NCBI GenBank assembly: GCA_019614645.1
Contig: JABWDB010000004.1
Span: 19,096,001-19,160,000 of the forward strand
DNA from: Stratiolaelaps scimitus
Lineage: Eukaryota; Arthropoda; Arachnida; Mesostigmata; Laelapidae
Length of the DNA stretch: 64,000 bases
Direction of reading: 5' to 3'
Shown here piece after piece: positions 1-11,740 of the stretch. The notes beneath the pieces are model-generated. The model worked only from the letters and a program-made list of their open reading frames with translations. It was not told the DNA's origin and searched no databases. Made by a program: the position numbers and the translations under genes. Positions within the stretch are counted from its first letter, which is position 1; the number at the start of each line of letters is the position of its first letter.

Positions 1-231
1 CGCACGTATTTAATTCCTTAAGGCACGCACCAGCCGAATCCATCGTGAGTATAAACCGTTCATAGATCCTCATAGACGTTTGAACGCAACGGGATTCTAT
101 CCATGCAGTGGACACAGGGCGGGGGGGAGGGGGTCAGTTAAAAAAAAAGTAAGATTCTTCTTAAGGTCCCTGGGGGATGACAGTTAGATGAGGTAAGTTG
201 GAAATTTTTCATCAAAAATCACGAAAATTTA

Positions 232-450
232 TCAAGTGCAATCGTACATATTTTGAGTCGCATTGTGCTTGGTCTGAAGACCAAGAAGGTGCTTCGGTGA
301 GCCTTGACTCCACAACAACTTAGTATTGTTGTTGCTGTTGTTGTCAGCGTAGACGGGGAGAGAACTAGATAGCCCATCGGAGTTCTGCAGCGAGGCCGGT
401 AGGCATATGCCCAACACCACGGCCCCCAACAGATACAGCCTGGCCATCAT
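232..450 (-). CDS. Possible small secreted peptide or first exon, unrecognised
   Basis: From the ATG at 450 the frame encodes 72 residues. The start, MMARLYLLGAVVLGICLPAS, has a charged N-region, a hydrophobic core and a small-residue cleavage-like end, i.e. looks like a signal peptide. It is followed by a polar Asn/Ser-rich stretch with three N-glycosylation-like motifs (NNT, NAT and NSD is not one) and a single Cys near the end. No homologue is recognised. It may be a 5' coding exon that is spliced onward, or a chance ORF. Confidence 0.25.
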   Translation of the reverse strand: MMARLYLLGAVVLGICLPASLQNSDGLSSSLPVYADNNSNNNTKLLWSQGSPKHLLGLQTKHNATQNMYDCT

Positions 451-2600
451 GGAAGAGAGCTTGTGGGCCACTAGCTCGAGCAAACCCAATAGTCGCTCGC
501 GTCACATGTAGCCACGTCAACGTTGTGAACATCCACTCGTCTCTTGTGGACGCGTAGCGATGACAACTGTGGTGGTAAAGCGAGAGCGATTCATCTAACA
601 TAGGAAAATCTTCCTCTACGTACGACCCGATCGCTTGAGATACCGAGCTCCGCTACGCTACCGGGCGTCCGGAAATCCGTTTATCCAGCAATGGATTCAT
701 CTAGCAGGACAGCCGGGAAGCCGAGGCAGAGTCTCAAGGTGCGAGATACCTGTACCATCTTGCCACCGCTGCGTATATCTATCCACCCATCAGAGACGGT
801 GACCACACAGGACGATAGCGGAACCGAACGGGGACAGTTATTCATCTCGTTAGCAAAGAACCCTTTCGATCGAGTTGAACTCGAGCGGACAGCCTCTTGT
901 AACAGCCGTAGTAGCGCCAGATGGTTAATGCACATAACCGCCATGACGTGTAATCGAAACCAGTAGTAGATGCACTGTTATGACGACTTGGCAGCAGGGT
1001 CGAATCGTTCGACGACAACGACACGCTATGACTAAGTCTACGATTAGCATAAAAACATGATTAAACTTTGAACTCTATTATACTATTGTATGACGGGTGT
1101 AGCTAAGCCCGTGAACTCATTCACCACCGAAAATAACATTATTCCCACGTGAGCTACCTAAATGCTTGATGCTGTTAGCACCAAGAAATTAAAGCAAGGC
1201 ACCCACTCGTTATCTCCATTCCAATCAACACGGAAATGATTCCTACCTGACTATTAAGTTGATGGTATGCTCGGTACGAACGAAGCGAGAATGTTGTTAC
1301 TAGAACAACCCCTCTCAGACATTCTATAATTAGATCGTTGGATAAATATTCATTAGAAACTGAGTCCCACGCGAACACTTTGTCAATGCGTTGGGTAGTT
1401 GGTCCAGTTTTTGTTTGGATACTGAGTTGTATGAAATGCTTCAACACATTTACTGATTATCATCGGCTTATATTGGGTTTCTAAGCAAATCAACAAGTCA
1501 AGTTCGTTTACAACTACCACAGACACTGCCGATGGTGGGTGGTTCTATCCGCGAAACGGTTATATCCGCGAAACTTGCATAGATTGGTATTCTGGTAGGG
1601 TGGTCGAATCCATGCTAGCGATGATTATTCGACAATTTACGACCCAGCAAACTTTCACTATCTTCAATATTTGAGTATATCGAAGGCTCATCGAACACAC
1701 TTCGATTTCGTAGCGTATTCTATCCAAAGTAAATTCGCTAACAGCAAATTGAATTGTCGTCGAAGCAATGCTAAAAGCAGAACCGAAAACCTAGGTCCTG
1801 CTCCAGTCGGAGTCAGATCTAGTAGAGAATAGCTCCATAAGAAGGTGCAATGAAATGATAGTACTGGCTTGCTGATGAGAGCTGAGCGATGATTTGAGAT
1901 ATATTGGTTGGGACCGTCGACGTATCAAGGCTATTTTGGCGCCGAAACCCAATTGGTGAAACCTTTAAAAAAGCAAACAATTGGCAAATAATCCGAACTC
2001 ATACAGTTTTACGGTACACAAAATGTGCATCCCTTAAATATCGCGATGATTCTATGAATAATCGTATTTTTGTCTTCTCAATTAATGAAAGCTAAGGTCG
2101 TTCCAAACCCGGGTCGCAACGTCTCAGTATTGGACCAACTGAACCCCAAAAGAGCCTTTGATTGAGTCCCAGTAACGTCCATATCTATAGATCTCGCAAA
2201 GGGAGATTAAATACATGTGTATCGAGCCCATAGAGGGTGCACCACTTCTACGCCAACGCTAACAGTACCCCAGTAAATTATTAAAATTCACTATAAATGA
2301 CGAGAAAAAAACTGTAAACAAAAAAAACCCTACAAATACAGGACGTTGGGCTCGAAGCAAGCTCACAGCTGGGAAAAAATGCATTTCCAGCTGGGAAAAG
2401 TAGGCTTAGAGCTGTAACAGTGTCCGTTTCTAATATTAACACACATTTTGTTCCGAAGTCGAAGTTGATTTCTTCTATCGATATACTTTTAAGTCTGTCA
2501 AAACAACCATAAATCGACCTCCTCTTCCGCAGTAGTGATACTCATATAAGAACGACGCATAATATGCAAAGCTAATCACAATATGTTTCTTGTTCTCCCT

Positions 2601-2606
2601 TTTATT
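2601..2606 (-). terminator. Possible polyadenylation signal of Nup133
   Basis: AATAAA on the minus strand (TTTATT on plus), about 520 nt beyond the Nup133 stop codon at 3127. It is a candidate that I noticed nearby; the hexamer is common by chance in AT-rich DNA and no cleavage site can be confirmed. Confidence 0.25.
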
Positions 2607-3126
2607 ATTGTTGCCACTTATTTCGTACACACACACTTACTTCGCTCTATTATTTACATAGTTATCTTCGAAATTGTGAAATTAAGAAATCAATCAAAGT
2701 CCATTCATCATGTATTCGTTCATCCGTCATGAGACACCGGCTCAAGTGTCTAAGCACACATAAAAATCGCCACGATTGTGAAGCCTCACGGTGTGTTCTA
2801 GGGTGAATTTTCCATTTGCCTTACACGCACACGCGCATGTATAATTAATCCTAACAGTACATCGATTGATTGATTAACAGAATAGGCATTTTTTTGATGG
2901 CCGTCACCTCTCCAAGCACACACGACGTACGTATGAACTTGTGCTCGAGACGTCCATTGGCGTCAATGGCGTGCATTAAACGCTATATATTCTGAACACG
3001 TCTGAAATTCAGTCAATTAGCTTCGTGCAGGGGAAATAGCCCCGGAACAATTCGTCCACTGCGCGAATACGTCTAGCAAAGTTTTTCTCTTGTTAACTTT
3101 GTGAGCCATCGAACATGATCATGTGT

Positions 3127-6100
3127 TTATGTCGCCGTCATCCGCATCACGTGCTCGTAGCCCGCCCGGAGTATGTACTGGAATGAATCGTTCTCACGGA
3201 GATCACTCAGAAGCTCGCTTTGGATTAGATCATCGATGGATGGCATGAAGTCGTTCAGATCATAGTTCTGTAGAAATGCTAGCTCCACGATCTGGAAGAA
3301 GAGCAAGTCTCTGTGGGGACGGAAAAAAGAGGCAACATTAATCTTTTTTTTTTGCAACGTATACCACCAATAATAGAGATCAATCATGACTCACAATAGG
3401 GCGCTTATAATGTATTCTCATTTTTAACAAAAGGACGTCTGCTAATTTACGTCATCGGATGTAGATCTCCCGATGTTTTGTGCACGTGGGGCTGCTAATA
3501 CGCAATCGTCATATAACGATAACTCCACGTAAAACTTAGCAAATGTGATCGAATATTATTATTATTATTATTATATTATCAACTTGTTGACCGGACCTCA
3601 TTGTATCGGTGATGTACGCGCCATCGTGACACTCCCATTTATCTTGAAGGATTGCTCGAGCCCAAATATCTCGACGAAGTGTAGTTCGCTCGTCCGCTGG
3701 CACAAATGCTACCAGATCTAAAGCTGCAAAAGAATCAGATCAGAGGAATTAGCAAAGAAAGTCTTTGTGCCTCAACACCGACCTGTTACACTTACTACCC
3801 TACATGAATATGTAATTAACTATGGTAAATGCTTGCCTGATTGTTAATGCGAGACAATAGACTGCTAGATAAGGAATATTTTCCATATGTGCATGCTAGA
3901 GGGTATTAGAACCCTCTAGCATGCACATATATATATATATATATATATAATAGCAACATAGTTCTGCCTCTGTTGTCATACCAAGCTTGTAGTCCTGTTC
4001 GCGTTGCGAATTAGACTCGGTGATGAGTTTCACCATTTCACCAGGACTGAGTACAGGGCAATTGGCATTTGTGTATCCATTTTTGGCTAGAATTTGCGGC
4101 GAAAGACCTTCCTGAAGAGCCACGAGATCGGCCATCGAGTTGATCTCATCTAATTCCTCCTCACCGTCCTCCGGGTTGGGACACGCAAGTGCTGATAGTT
4201 TAGCCAAGCTCACCTAATAACGTCGAATTAGAGGTTTTTATTCGATTGCATCTTCACTTTGACATTTTACAACCACCCGGAGTTTTACTATCATAAGCAT
4301 TTTAGTATTGAAGGTAACTTTAACATTAAAGTTTCGGAGCCAACTGGCGGAAAACTGGTCTACCATTCAATTAAGGTGAAGTTACACAGCAGGGGATGTT
4401 GTCCCTGAATACGTATAGCATTGCTTTAACTAGAACAAGCACTAATATCCGTGTAGTCCACAAGGAGTTTTATTATGGGGTGACAGAGCCTATTTATTTA
4501 TTAATGAACATAAATAATTAATTAACAGCAGCACATCCCATCGTATTGCTTGCATCCCTATTCAATATATTCTTGTTCTACACATTTCCTTCTCGTACCT
4601 GTATCTTCTTCCGTCGGAGAAGGGCTTCTTCTTTACTGGCAAGATGCTTAAGCGATTGGCAGGCCCGCAGGAAGTCACCACTCTTTACGCAATGCATCCA
4701 GTGGAGTGAACCGTGCGCCTGTAGGAACCGACTAAGCTCGGCGTTGTACGCACTCGGCTGTGATAGCAATTTGTCCTTTTTGCCTGAATCAACATAGTAC
4801 TATATGACGCACAATCAACAACAAAGAGAGGTCATTTTGAAGGCTCGTTTTGATACTCGGATTAGAAAGGATCGTCCTTTGATGTCCGAATACACACTAC
4901 AGTGGAAATAAATACTTCGTGAATGTATTATAGTGCCGATGTGAATAGTGCACCAAACCAAGCAACCAACCTGAAATACGAATTCGGCGAAGTTCTCTTT
5001 TCCAAACATCTCCATGTAGCTCATAAGCTTATTTTGCTGATTGGTCTCCTCGCAAATTCGGACGAGGAGTGGAAATTCAAGGAACTCCTCGGCAAGGCTG
5101 GTCGCCATATCCAATTGCCTGTGACATAGGAGTACACAAATAATTATATCAACAACCTCATACACCGACAGCCTCTCGCTCGTCCACCAAATATCATCAC
5201 GCCTTTCTGGAGACACCTCTAAACTCAAAGTGCCATTACAGGCCATCTATTGTCAGAAATATTTTCAATTAAGATTGTGTCAGGGCTCACTTGCTCTTGT
5301 AGAACAATCCTATCAGCTTTTGTCTGTCGGCTGACATCCTCTGACGGGCGATTTCAACGGAACTTCTGGGTGCCGACACCTCTAATGACTTCATGTGTAG
5401 GACGTAATCCTCTAAGACAGACTAGAAAAATTACACATATGTATTAGTATTAGGACATATTATACAAGCTTCAACCAGTCCAGCCGCTGATCTCATGCAG
5501 ACAATGATAATGAAAAGGATTTCTCACATCGCCCTCGGGCGTCAGTTACCGGCAGTGATTAAGACCTATAAATTATATTGTATACAGATCAGACAGGTTA
5601 TCATCAATGACGAGATATAAATTGTCCGCCACATACTCGCGTGAGATCGACCATCTGCGCAATGATCTGCCGCTTCGTATCGGCGCTGGTAAAACTGTGC
5701 GCCAATGCATGCTCCTCTGAGAGTTCACACTCTCGAATAACGGGACGCCGCAGTCGACGCGCTGTCCAAGGCAGATATTCGTCAACTTCGATTACCGACG
5801 GCTCCTCTGCCAGAAACTTCTCACGGAGCTGCAATGCAAGTGAACACAGCAGACGTTTGACCTTGATTATCGCATTGTAGTCGGCACTGCGAGTCGGCGA
5901 TCAGAAATTGCGCTAACTAAACCGCACTAGTTCGGCGATACGAAGGGAATATAATATAGTATATATTTATTATATATATATATTATGTCAATAAGCAAAT
6001 GGTGGACTTGATATGAAACAAGATCCATTATACTGCACTTGACGCGGACCGTGTTATTATTATATATACATATCAATAATTTCTATACATAACGGCATTA

Positions 6101-9100
6101 CACATCACTATTCTTACCTGCTTTATGCCTCTAAAAGCTCCGACAAAAAGTGCGTTCGCATTTATGAGGTTCTCGATAAGATTGGCGTCCTCCTCTTCGA
6201 TGAGCTCATCCAAATGACTGAAACATTAATTAATATTGTTATGGATTTTAAACAACACATACCTGTGATACATATGAACTCCAAAGATTTTTTGTAAATA
6301 ATTATAATTTGTATTAAATTAAAGGTAATTACAAGTTAGCATAGCAACCCTAACCGAGTACCCTGTAAATCACTACGGGACAGAAATAACAAGCAATAGT
6401 GGTTGAATTATGACAACCATCGTTGGCTACCAAATATGAACACGAACCTCTGGACTTCTGGTAAAAGTTCATCGATTCGTGAGACCCTGACAAAACAAAG
6501 GTCACGCGATGAGAGACTTTTTGAGGGGGCGTGCTCGTTTCGCGCTGCCGCCACTCGCTTCATCGCCGTGTCCAGGATACGCTGCGCCGAACGTACTCGC
6601 TAGAGAAGAATTTCACAATGGAGTTTCTTTTTAAATAATCTGTCTGATTGCAGGGCGTCACCAATTCGACAAAAAAGGCGTATTCAGATGACTTATTCAT
6701 ACATATGATTATCGACCAACAATAACTCAAACAAACGCTATATCGATTTCTTGGGCTCTAGCGATTACAATTCGCTATCTGTAATGCTGAAAACGTGTAC
6801 ATGAGACCGTCGGAGGTGACCGTTCACACTATATGTCTCGTATTGCTAAAGTCGGTGAATGCTAAGAGAGCTAAGTCGCATTCCATGAATAATATCACAC
6901 TTATTCCTAGAATTATGTCGTACTTACCTTGTACGAATTGTGCCAATATACTTCAACAGAATATCCATTGAACTTAGTATTAATCTAATTATAGTTTTAC
7001 GCCAGCCCGCTATAAGGCCTACCAGAACTGCAAATAAATGATTGTACCTCGTAAGCAGCGTTAAGTCCCTCAGCCATGGCGAGCATCTCGCGATGTTCGT
7101 GAAGCGCCAGCCGCGAAGGCAGTTCCATGCCGTCAATCATGACCTTGCCATTCAGTTTCTTCCAGATTTTGTTTACCTGGAAAGCAAACGATGATATAGT
7201 CATTCATGCTTGCTGTAGCAAGGGTCACAAGGAGCGGAAGATTTTTAGATCGAGATCCATATTGATCACATCCGGTGACCGTTCGTATAGACACTAATGC
7301 AGTTCTCGTCCAAATCAATGATTTCTTTTCACAATTGCCCAAACAAAACTGCTGACATCTCGGTGTACCTTGAGAAACTGAATCAAGATGTCAAAGGCGT
7401 GCGCCTTATCAGCAATCTGGTTTTCGATGAGAGCCGATTTTCCCTTGCCACCTTTGCGGCCCCAACGAGGATCTCCGGAAGGTGGGTCGTCAAGCAGAGC
7501 GCGCGATAGGTCGAAGAAAACTTCGTCCATCCCCTCAACTGAATCACTCTCTGCAAGGGTAGGGAAGACCTGGAATGTTTCAAGTAATGAAATGTTACGA
7601 GACCAATTCGCAGATAAGCTAACCTATTGAATCATACCTAAGCTATTGAGTTGCTGGGTTTCGCTTGCCATTTCGCTAGGACGAGATGTTTGTAACGATC
7701 ACCGACATTTCTCACTTGTTAGTTAGGTAACTCAAAACCTACAGCATGTTTAATGAGCTAGGTGGTTAGGCACACATGGCAATCTAGGCCACACAAAATT
7801 CGTACTATAAATGCCAAGGCTGATGGCTTTTGAAATCAAATATGCTCGTACCTTAACCAGAAGGGCCTGGCTTTGAGTGAGTTCTCCTCGACTGTGATGC
7901 ACAAGCGCCCTCCTGAGCAAGCCCTCTGCGCTATTGGGATCGCAGTTAAGTTCTTCAGGATCAAGGAACCATTCGGCAATACGATCCGTCTCATCAGGAA
8001 GAAGAGTCCTCAAGGCCTGCCTGGAATTTGTACAACACCATACGCAACGCGAATAAAGTAAGGTCTCACATTCAAAGAATACTCAATAGAATCGTGAACA
8101 AACATACGTCAAACAGGAGTTTCTCTATAACTCTATTGGGAAATCCGTCAAGATGACACAGACAATACGAGCAATCATAGTGCAGGTATTCAGCTCGATC
8201 GCTTAGCTAAATAACGAACCTGCCAGTTGTTTTTAGAAGCACAAGGTGATTGTTGAGTGTAAGAAGTAGCGGCTGTCCATCTCTAGCGCCGCACCCAAGA
8301 ATCGCGTCGTTGGTCGGTAATCGAACGGTGTCCTGTTCACCTTCACCGAGGTCTACACACATGATCTTTGTTCGGGTATAAACGAACACCTGAGAACAAC
8401 ACAACGAACCTGTTTCTCAGAACCTTGTGAAGACAATACCGCCGCATAATTTCGCGGATAATAACACGCATAATGAATAAATCGATGGTGCCGAGGACTA
8501 GTAATGTCGGCGAACATGACCTAACCAAGAGATGGCATTTTCCACAGAACATATATTTTATTAAAAAAATAAAGCCAGACTACATGCTAGGTGCTTGATG
8601 CCGTTCAACTTATAATACATAGGATAATACAAGAGAGGTATCATAAAGCTGGCTGGCTGATAATATAAAATCATCATATTTAACCATGCACCCTTTATGA
8701 TCGTTATCATTTTCGTCATCGGTATCTCTCCATTAATTATAATATAGTTCACTGGCCAAACTTGCCTCTCGCGCATGGGGTAGAAGACATCCGGCGGCCA
8801 ACAGCTGATCAAGATTGGCATCTGTCAAGACGGCAGTCTCAACGAGTGGAGTAAATTTGCGCAGCTCTTGAGGGAAGTCGGCATCGATCAATGCTAAGGC
8901 GAAGTGGAGTGTCGATGAGGTGTGTACACTCACAGCGGCCATTAGAAGTAAGACGCCTTCCTTACATATCTGCACATTGATAGATATATAGATATACATG
9001 ACACGTTAATAATAAAAGCAAGATATGGTACAACATATATAGAACTAGAATAATTATTTGTATTTTGCCAAGAACAATATTAGTAATAACGCGACAATAA

Positions 9101-11389
9101 TTATTGCCTCCTTCGGTTCACTTGGCATAGTGCCTTACCTGTGCGTCGATACACCAGCTCTGAATGTCGGCTTCAGACACGGGCTCGTTGCTCCACACCT
9201 TCGTCCGGAACGCTTCCGTCACCAAGTTGCTGAGGTCGAAGTCAAATCTGAAAAGAGGGACGAATTACATCTCAACATTTCCACTGGTGTGTTCAATTGG
9301 GGTGAAGAGATGACCATGGAACACTATCCGAATAATCGTCGTCATCAAGAGAACTCATTGTACTGACCTGGGTGCCTCAGCCCCATCTTCCCACCGGCCC
9401 CAGCATTGAAGGGCGTTTTCAAAGAGGATCAACACTTCGTCAGCTGAGGGCCGCACCAGAAGGCGTCGTGCCAACCGGTGATTTGTGTCTCCCGTAATTG
9501 GCATCGCTCCGAATAACAGGGATGACATCCGTTTACCCAGCTCCGACAGAACGCCCTGATGAATCTTGACCTATTGTCGGAATCACCCAGTCAGGCAAAA
9601 TTACAAAGGGGTTAAAAGTGGTGATGGAAGATCGCGAAATAGCAAGGCGCTATCCGTATTTAACTGTCATATGGTTTCTTGCCTCGGCAGGTTATTCCTG
9701 CTAGTAAACATTGGTCACCTTTCGCGTATCGAGCGCGGCGTTGGCCTGTCGGCCGCCGAGAACGGCAACCTTGATGAGACTCCCGGTGGTGGTAGCAACA
9801 ACGAAGTTGTCGTCACCCAGATGAACCAGCTGGAAGCACTCTTCGCCTCCCATGTCCACTGATGTCTCGGTGAAGACGGCTTCATGCGAGATGTTTGGCC
9901 AATACCTGAAGCAACAAGTAGTCTTCTCAACGTCTGATAGCATAATACTAGTAATACAATTTCGCTCGTAATACACTCTTCGGCAGTGCAAGATGCAACA
10001 TAAGATCGTTGAAATTCACCTCACGACGCCCATTGGGCTGACGACCATACAGTTGGGTGCCGGCAAGTTTTCTCCGACGTAGCACAAATTTGCCTGATGA
10101 AGCAGGAACGAGTTGGGCAGCTCAAGAGAAAAGCAGGTCTTCGTCGACCTCTGCCGACCATGCTGAAATACTAAAAGACGCGAACGCACAACGAGCCACC
10201 CCCATGACTGTGTTAGCACGACAGGCCATCCAGCGCTTGGTGTAGTTTGCAATGAGAGGAGCGACTCGACCACATGGACTGGCAGCGAACTGCCGGAGGT
10301 CTCGAGGATGTGAGACGGCGTCTCGCCGAGTAGTGATGTCTGTAGAGCCGACGCGTTTAGCGAGTTGCCCGCTGTCACCAGAAAAGGCAAATAATAATAT
10401 AAGAGCACTTCTGTTAATATATACGTAGGTGGGCGTTTATTTATTTATTCTTGTGAGCTTTATTCGAATATGTAGGTAAATATGTGTCTAAGCAGGTTTT
10501 ATTTGGCATACGACGAGATACGAAGTTAGACGCCGAGCTTTCATGGCATATATATATATATATATACAAACTTGCCAAGGTTTGAACGTTTTGCCTTATG
10601 AGGTCAACGTTACTATAGCTAGTTCATCTACACAAATGGCTTTTAACAAGCATCCCGTATATGTTACATGGAAGTTATTATTACCTAGGGCTGCTTTCGC
10701 CTGCTGGCGAGTTCTCGTTTGTACAGAGCTGTATCGACCATTCTTGACATCAGAAGCGCCTTCACGGCAGTCCTTCTCTTGTAACACATTTGCTGCAAAA
10801 GTGGCAACGCATGAGGCGAAATTGCCACACACACACCCCCCTAAAAACCTCTGTATCCGAACATGCTAACACATGCAGAAGCAAATACATCAAATGACGA
10901 CACCACCCACCCATGGATGTCACTCGTCACGCAGTACAATTGCTCAAGGTATATTGCAACCAAAAAAAAAATAGAAGCTAAAAAGGATCAAGGAATGAAA
11001 AAGGCAAAAACAGCCGAAATGGTTGTGATACGTTTTCACTTTTGTGACGTAGAAAAAATACGCCACCTCTAAACATTCCATTTTCTACAGAGCACTAGCC
11101 ATGTTAACAAATTGTCAAAATCACCATTTTCGACCAAAAACACCCTTCTCATTCGGTTTGCGTGAATCAATAAAACAGATCAAACCGTACTATCCGTAGT
11201 AAACGTTCGCTAGTGAACATTTCGTTAAAATCAAAAGGAATGAATGGGCCATATGCCTATTAGATAAATAGCCATTGATATGCACTTACCAGCCGGAGTA
11301 AGCTGGGACGTGTTGAGGCCGCCGCCAGGTGACTTCAGAAGTGTGTACCGTCGCTTCCGTCCGCTGGGCGTTCTCGGGGAACCGAACAT
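3127..11389 (-). CDS. Nup133: Nuclear pore complex protein Nup133, complete 19-exon gene
   Basis: Scaffold nucleoporin of the Nup107-160 (Y) complex of the nuclear pore. Exons (minus strand, high to low): 11389-11290, 10371-10020, 9905-9719, 9570-9368, 9247-9139, 8969-8766, 8389-8220, 8020-7852, 7569-7369, 7176-7048, 6599-6448, 6217-6118, 5828-5637, 5421-5291, 5118-4971, 4799-4599, 4213-3982, 3723-3597, 3310-3127. They total 3,291 nt, i.e. 1,096 codons plus stop, with all phases agreeing; vertebrate Nup133 is about 1,150 residues. Seen: an N-terminal SPRTPSGRKRR tail, then a beta-propeller block to about residue 441 containing RYWPNISHEAVFTETSVDMG, then a helical block containing LLDDPPSGDPRWG, LAEEFLEFPLLVRICEETN and KLLSQPSAYNAELSRFLQAH, and a C-terminus ending FQYILRAGYEHVMRMTAT. 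These follow human Nup133 in order without gaps of a missing exon. The start is the ATG at 11389, the only one in frame before the conserved tail. Introns are 114-918 nt. All splice sites are GT..AG except intron 6 (GC..AG). Exon edges are by eye and could shift slightly. Confidence 0.95.
3885..3930. repeat. Perfect 20-bp inverted repeat (hairpin) in Nup133 intron 17
   Basis: Arms 3885-3904 and 3911-3930 are exact reverse complements (arm begins ATATGTGCATGC and ends TAGAGGGT), separated by a 6-nt loop ATTAGA. The right arm runs directly into a (TA)n tract (3927-3949). It lies in the intron between exons 17 and 18, on either strand a stable stem-loop. Confidence 0.9.
3927..3949. repeat. (AT)n tract joined to the intron-17 hairpin
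   Basis: TA run that overlaps the last four bases of the right hairpin arm (3911-3930). Confidence 0.95.
8220..11389 (-). other. Nup133: Nup133 N-terminal region: tail plus beta-propeller (exons 1-7)
   Basis: Exons 1-7 encode residues 1-441. Residues 1-about 40 are a basic, Ser/Pro/Gly-rich tail with two potential SP/TP sites. The rest aligns by eye with the seven-bladed propeller of Nup133. Exon 4 begins (residue 214 onward) with VKIHQGVLSELGKRMSSLLFG; this is the position of the amphipathic lipid-packing-sensor (ALPS) motif that in human Nup133 binds curved membrane. The mite-like version keeps the amphipathic Ser/Gly/hydrophobic pattern but carries more charge (K, E), so membrane sensing here is inferred only. 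Confidence 0.8.
8390..8765 (-). other. Nup133 intron 6 with non-canonical GC donor
   Basis: The donor reads GAG|GCAAGT (cut after 8766) and the acceptor is TTCTCAG|GTG at 8389. Using GC keeps phase 0 and joins HARE to VFVYTRTK, matching the family alignment. The nearby GT donor at 8752 (GCCA|GTGAAC) would leave phase 1 and break the frame into exon 7. AG|GCAAGT is the known strong consensus of minor-class GC-AG introns spliced by the U2 spliceosome. Confidence 0.75.
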
Positions 11390-11740
11390 TTTTCCAGATC
11401 ACCTCGCAAGCCGCAGAAATAAACAAAAATAGCTTTTCAGCTGTATAATGAACATATCGATTAGCAAAATATTCGACAATGACATAACAGTTTCACTTCC
11501 CAGTACCAAAAGAATATATGGGTACAGTTACATTTCAAGACCTTAATCATATCACATTTTCTAACTCTGTCGTTCACACCGCTAGTTACTAAAGTCGCAT
11601 TTATAGCAAACATACAATAGTGGTACAATTAACTTTTGAAATAAATTCCAATGATGAAGTTTTTGTTCACACGTTTCTAAATTCGAAACACAGCGATGAT
11701 GATGGAAAGAGCCGGAGAGACATATTAGTTGGTCTCGTAA
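11390..11740. other. Upstream flank of Nup133
   Basis: About 350 nt between the Nup133 start codon and the LINE relic. AT-rich. It must hold the 5' untranslated region and probably the core promoter of Nup133, but I see no clear TATA box or initiator that I would commit to. Confidence 0.4.

Larger units (their letters stand above)
1..3126. other. Intergenic/3' flank of Nup133, no recognised gene
   Basis: Apart from the 232-450 candidate, no reading frame here resembles a known protein. ORFs of about 90 codons overlap each other on both strands at 681-966 and neither shows family motifs. Short direct repeats occur: TATCCGCGAAAC at 1546-1557 and 1563-1574, and CAGCTGGGAAAA at 2366-2377 and 2388-2399. 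Confidence 0.5.
3127..8020 (-). other. Nup133: Nup133 C-terminal alpha-helical region (exons 8-19)
   Basis: Exons 8-19 encode residues 442-1096, the alpha-helical stack that in known Y-complex structures forms the end of the stem and whose C-terminal part contacts Nup107. Conserved checkpoints include EVDEYLPWTARRLRRPVI in exon 13, the YYVDSGKKDKLLSQP junction at the start of exon 16 and the SDLRENDSFQYILRAGYEHV end. Exon 16 was placed at 4799 (acceptor ATATAG) rather than the nearer CAG at 4784, because only the former keeps the frame and restores the conserved YY-D-GK-KLL segment. Exon 13 was placed at 5828 rather than 5892 for the same phase reason. Confidence 0.85.

Noticed and set aside
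681..966. Overlapping ORFs on both strands
   Set aside because: Mutual shadows of about 90 codons without recognisable motifs; neither can be preferred.
4783..4784. TTCAG acceptor for Nup133 exon 16
   Set aside because: Out of phase and loses the conserved YYVDSGK segment; the ATATAG acceptor at 4800 fits.
5829..5892. Upstream start of Nup133 exon 13 at the CGCAG acceptor
   Set aside because: It enters in the wrong phase after exon 12; the acceptor TTGCAG|CTC at 5828 restores frame and the conserved LREKF..EEP segment.
8733..8752. GT donor for Nup133 exon 6 (GCCA|GTGAAC)
   Set aside because: It leaves phase 1 while exon 7 must be entered in phase 0; the GC donor at 8765 fits frame and family alignment.
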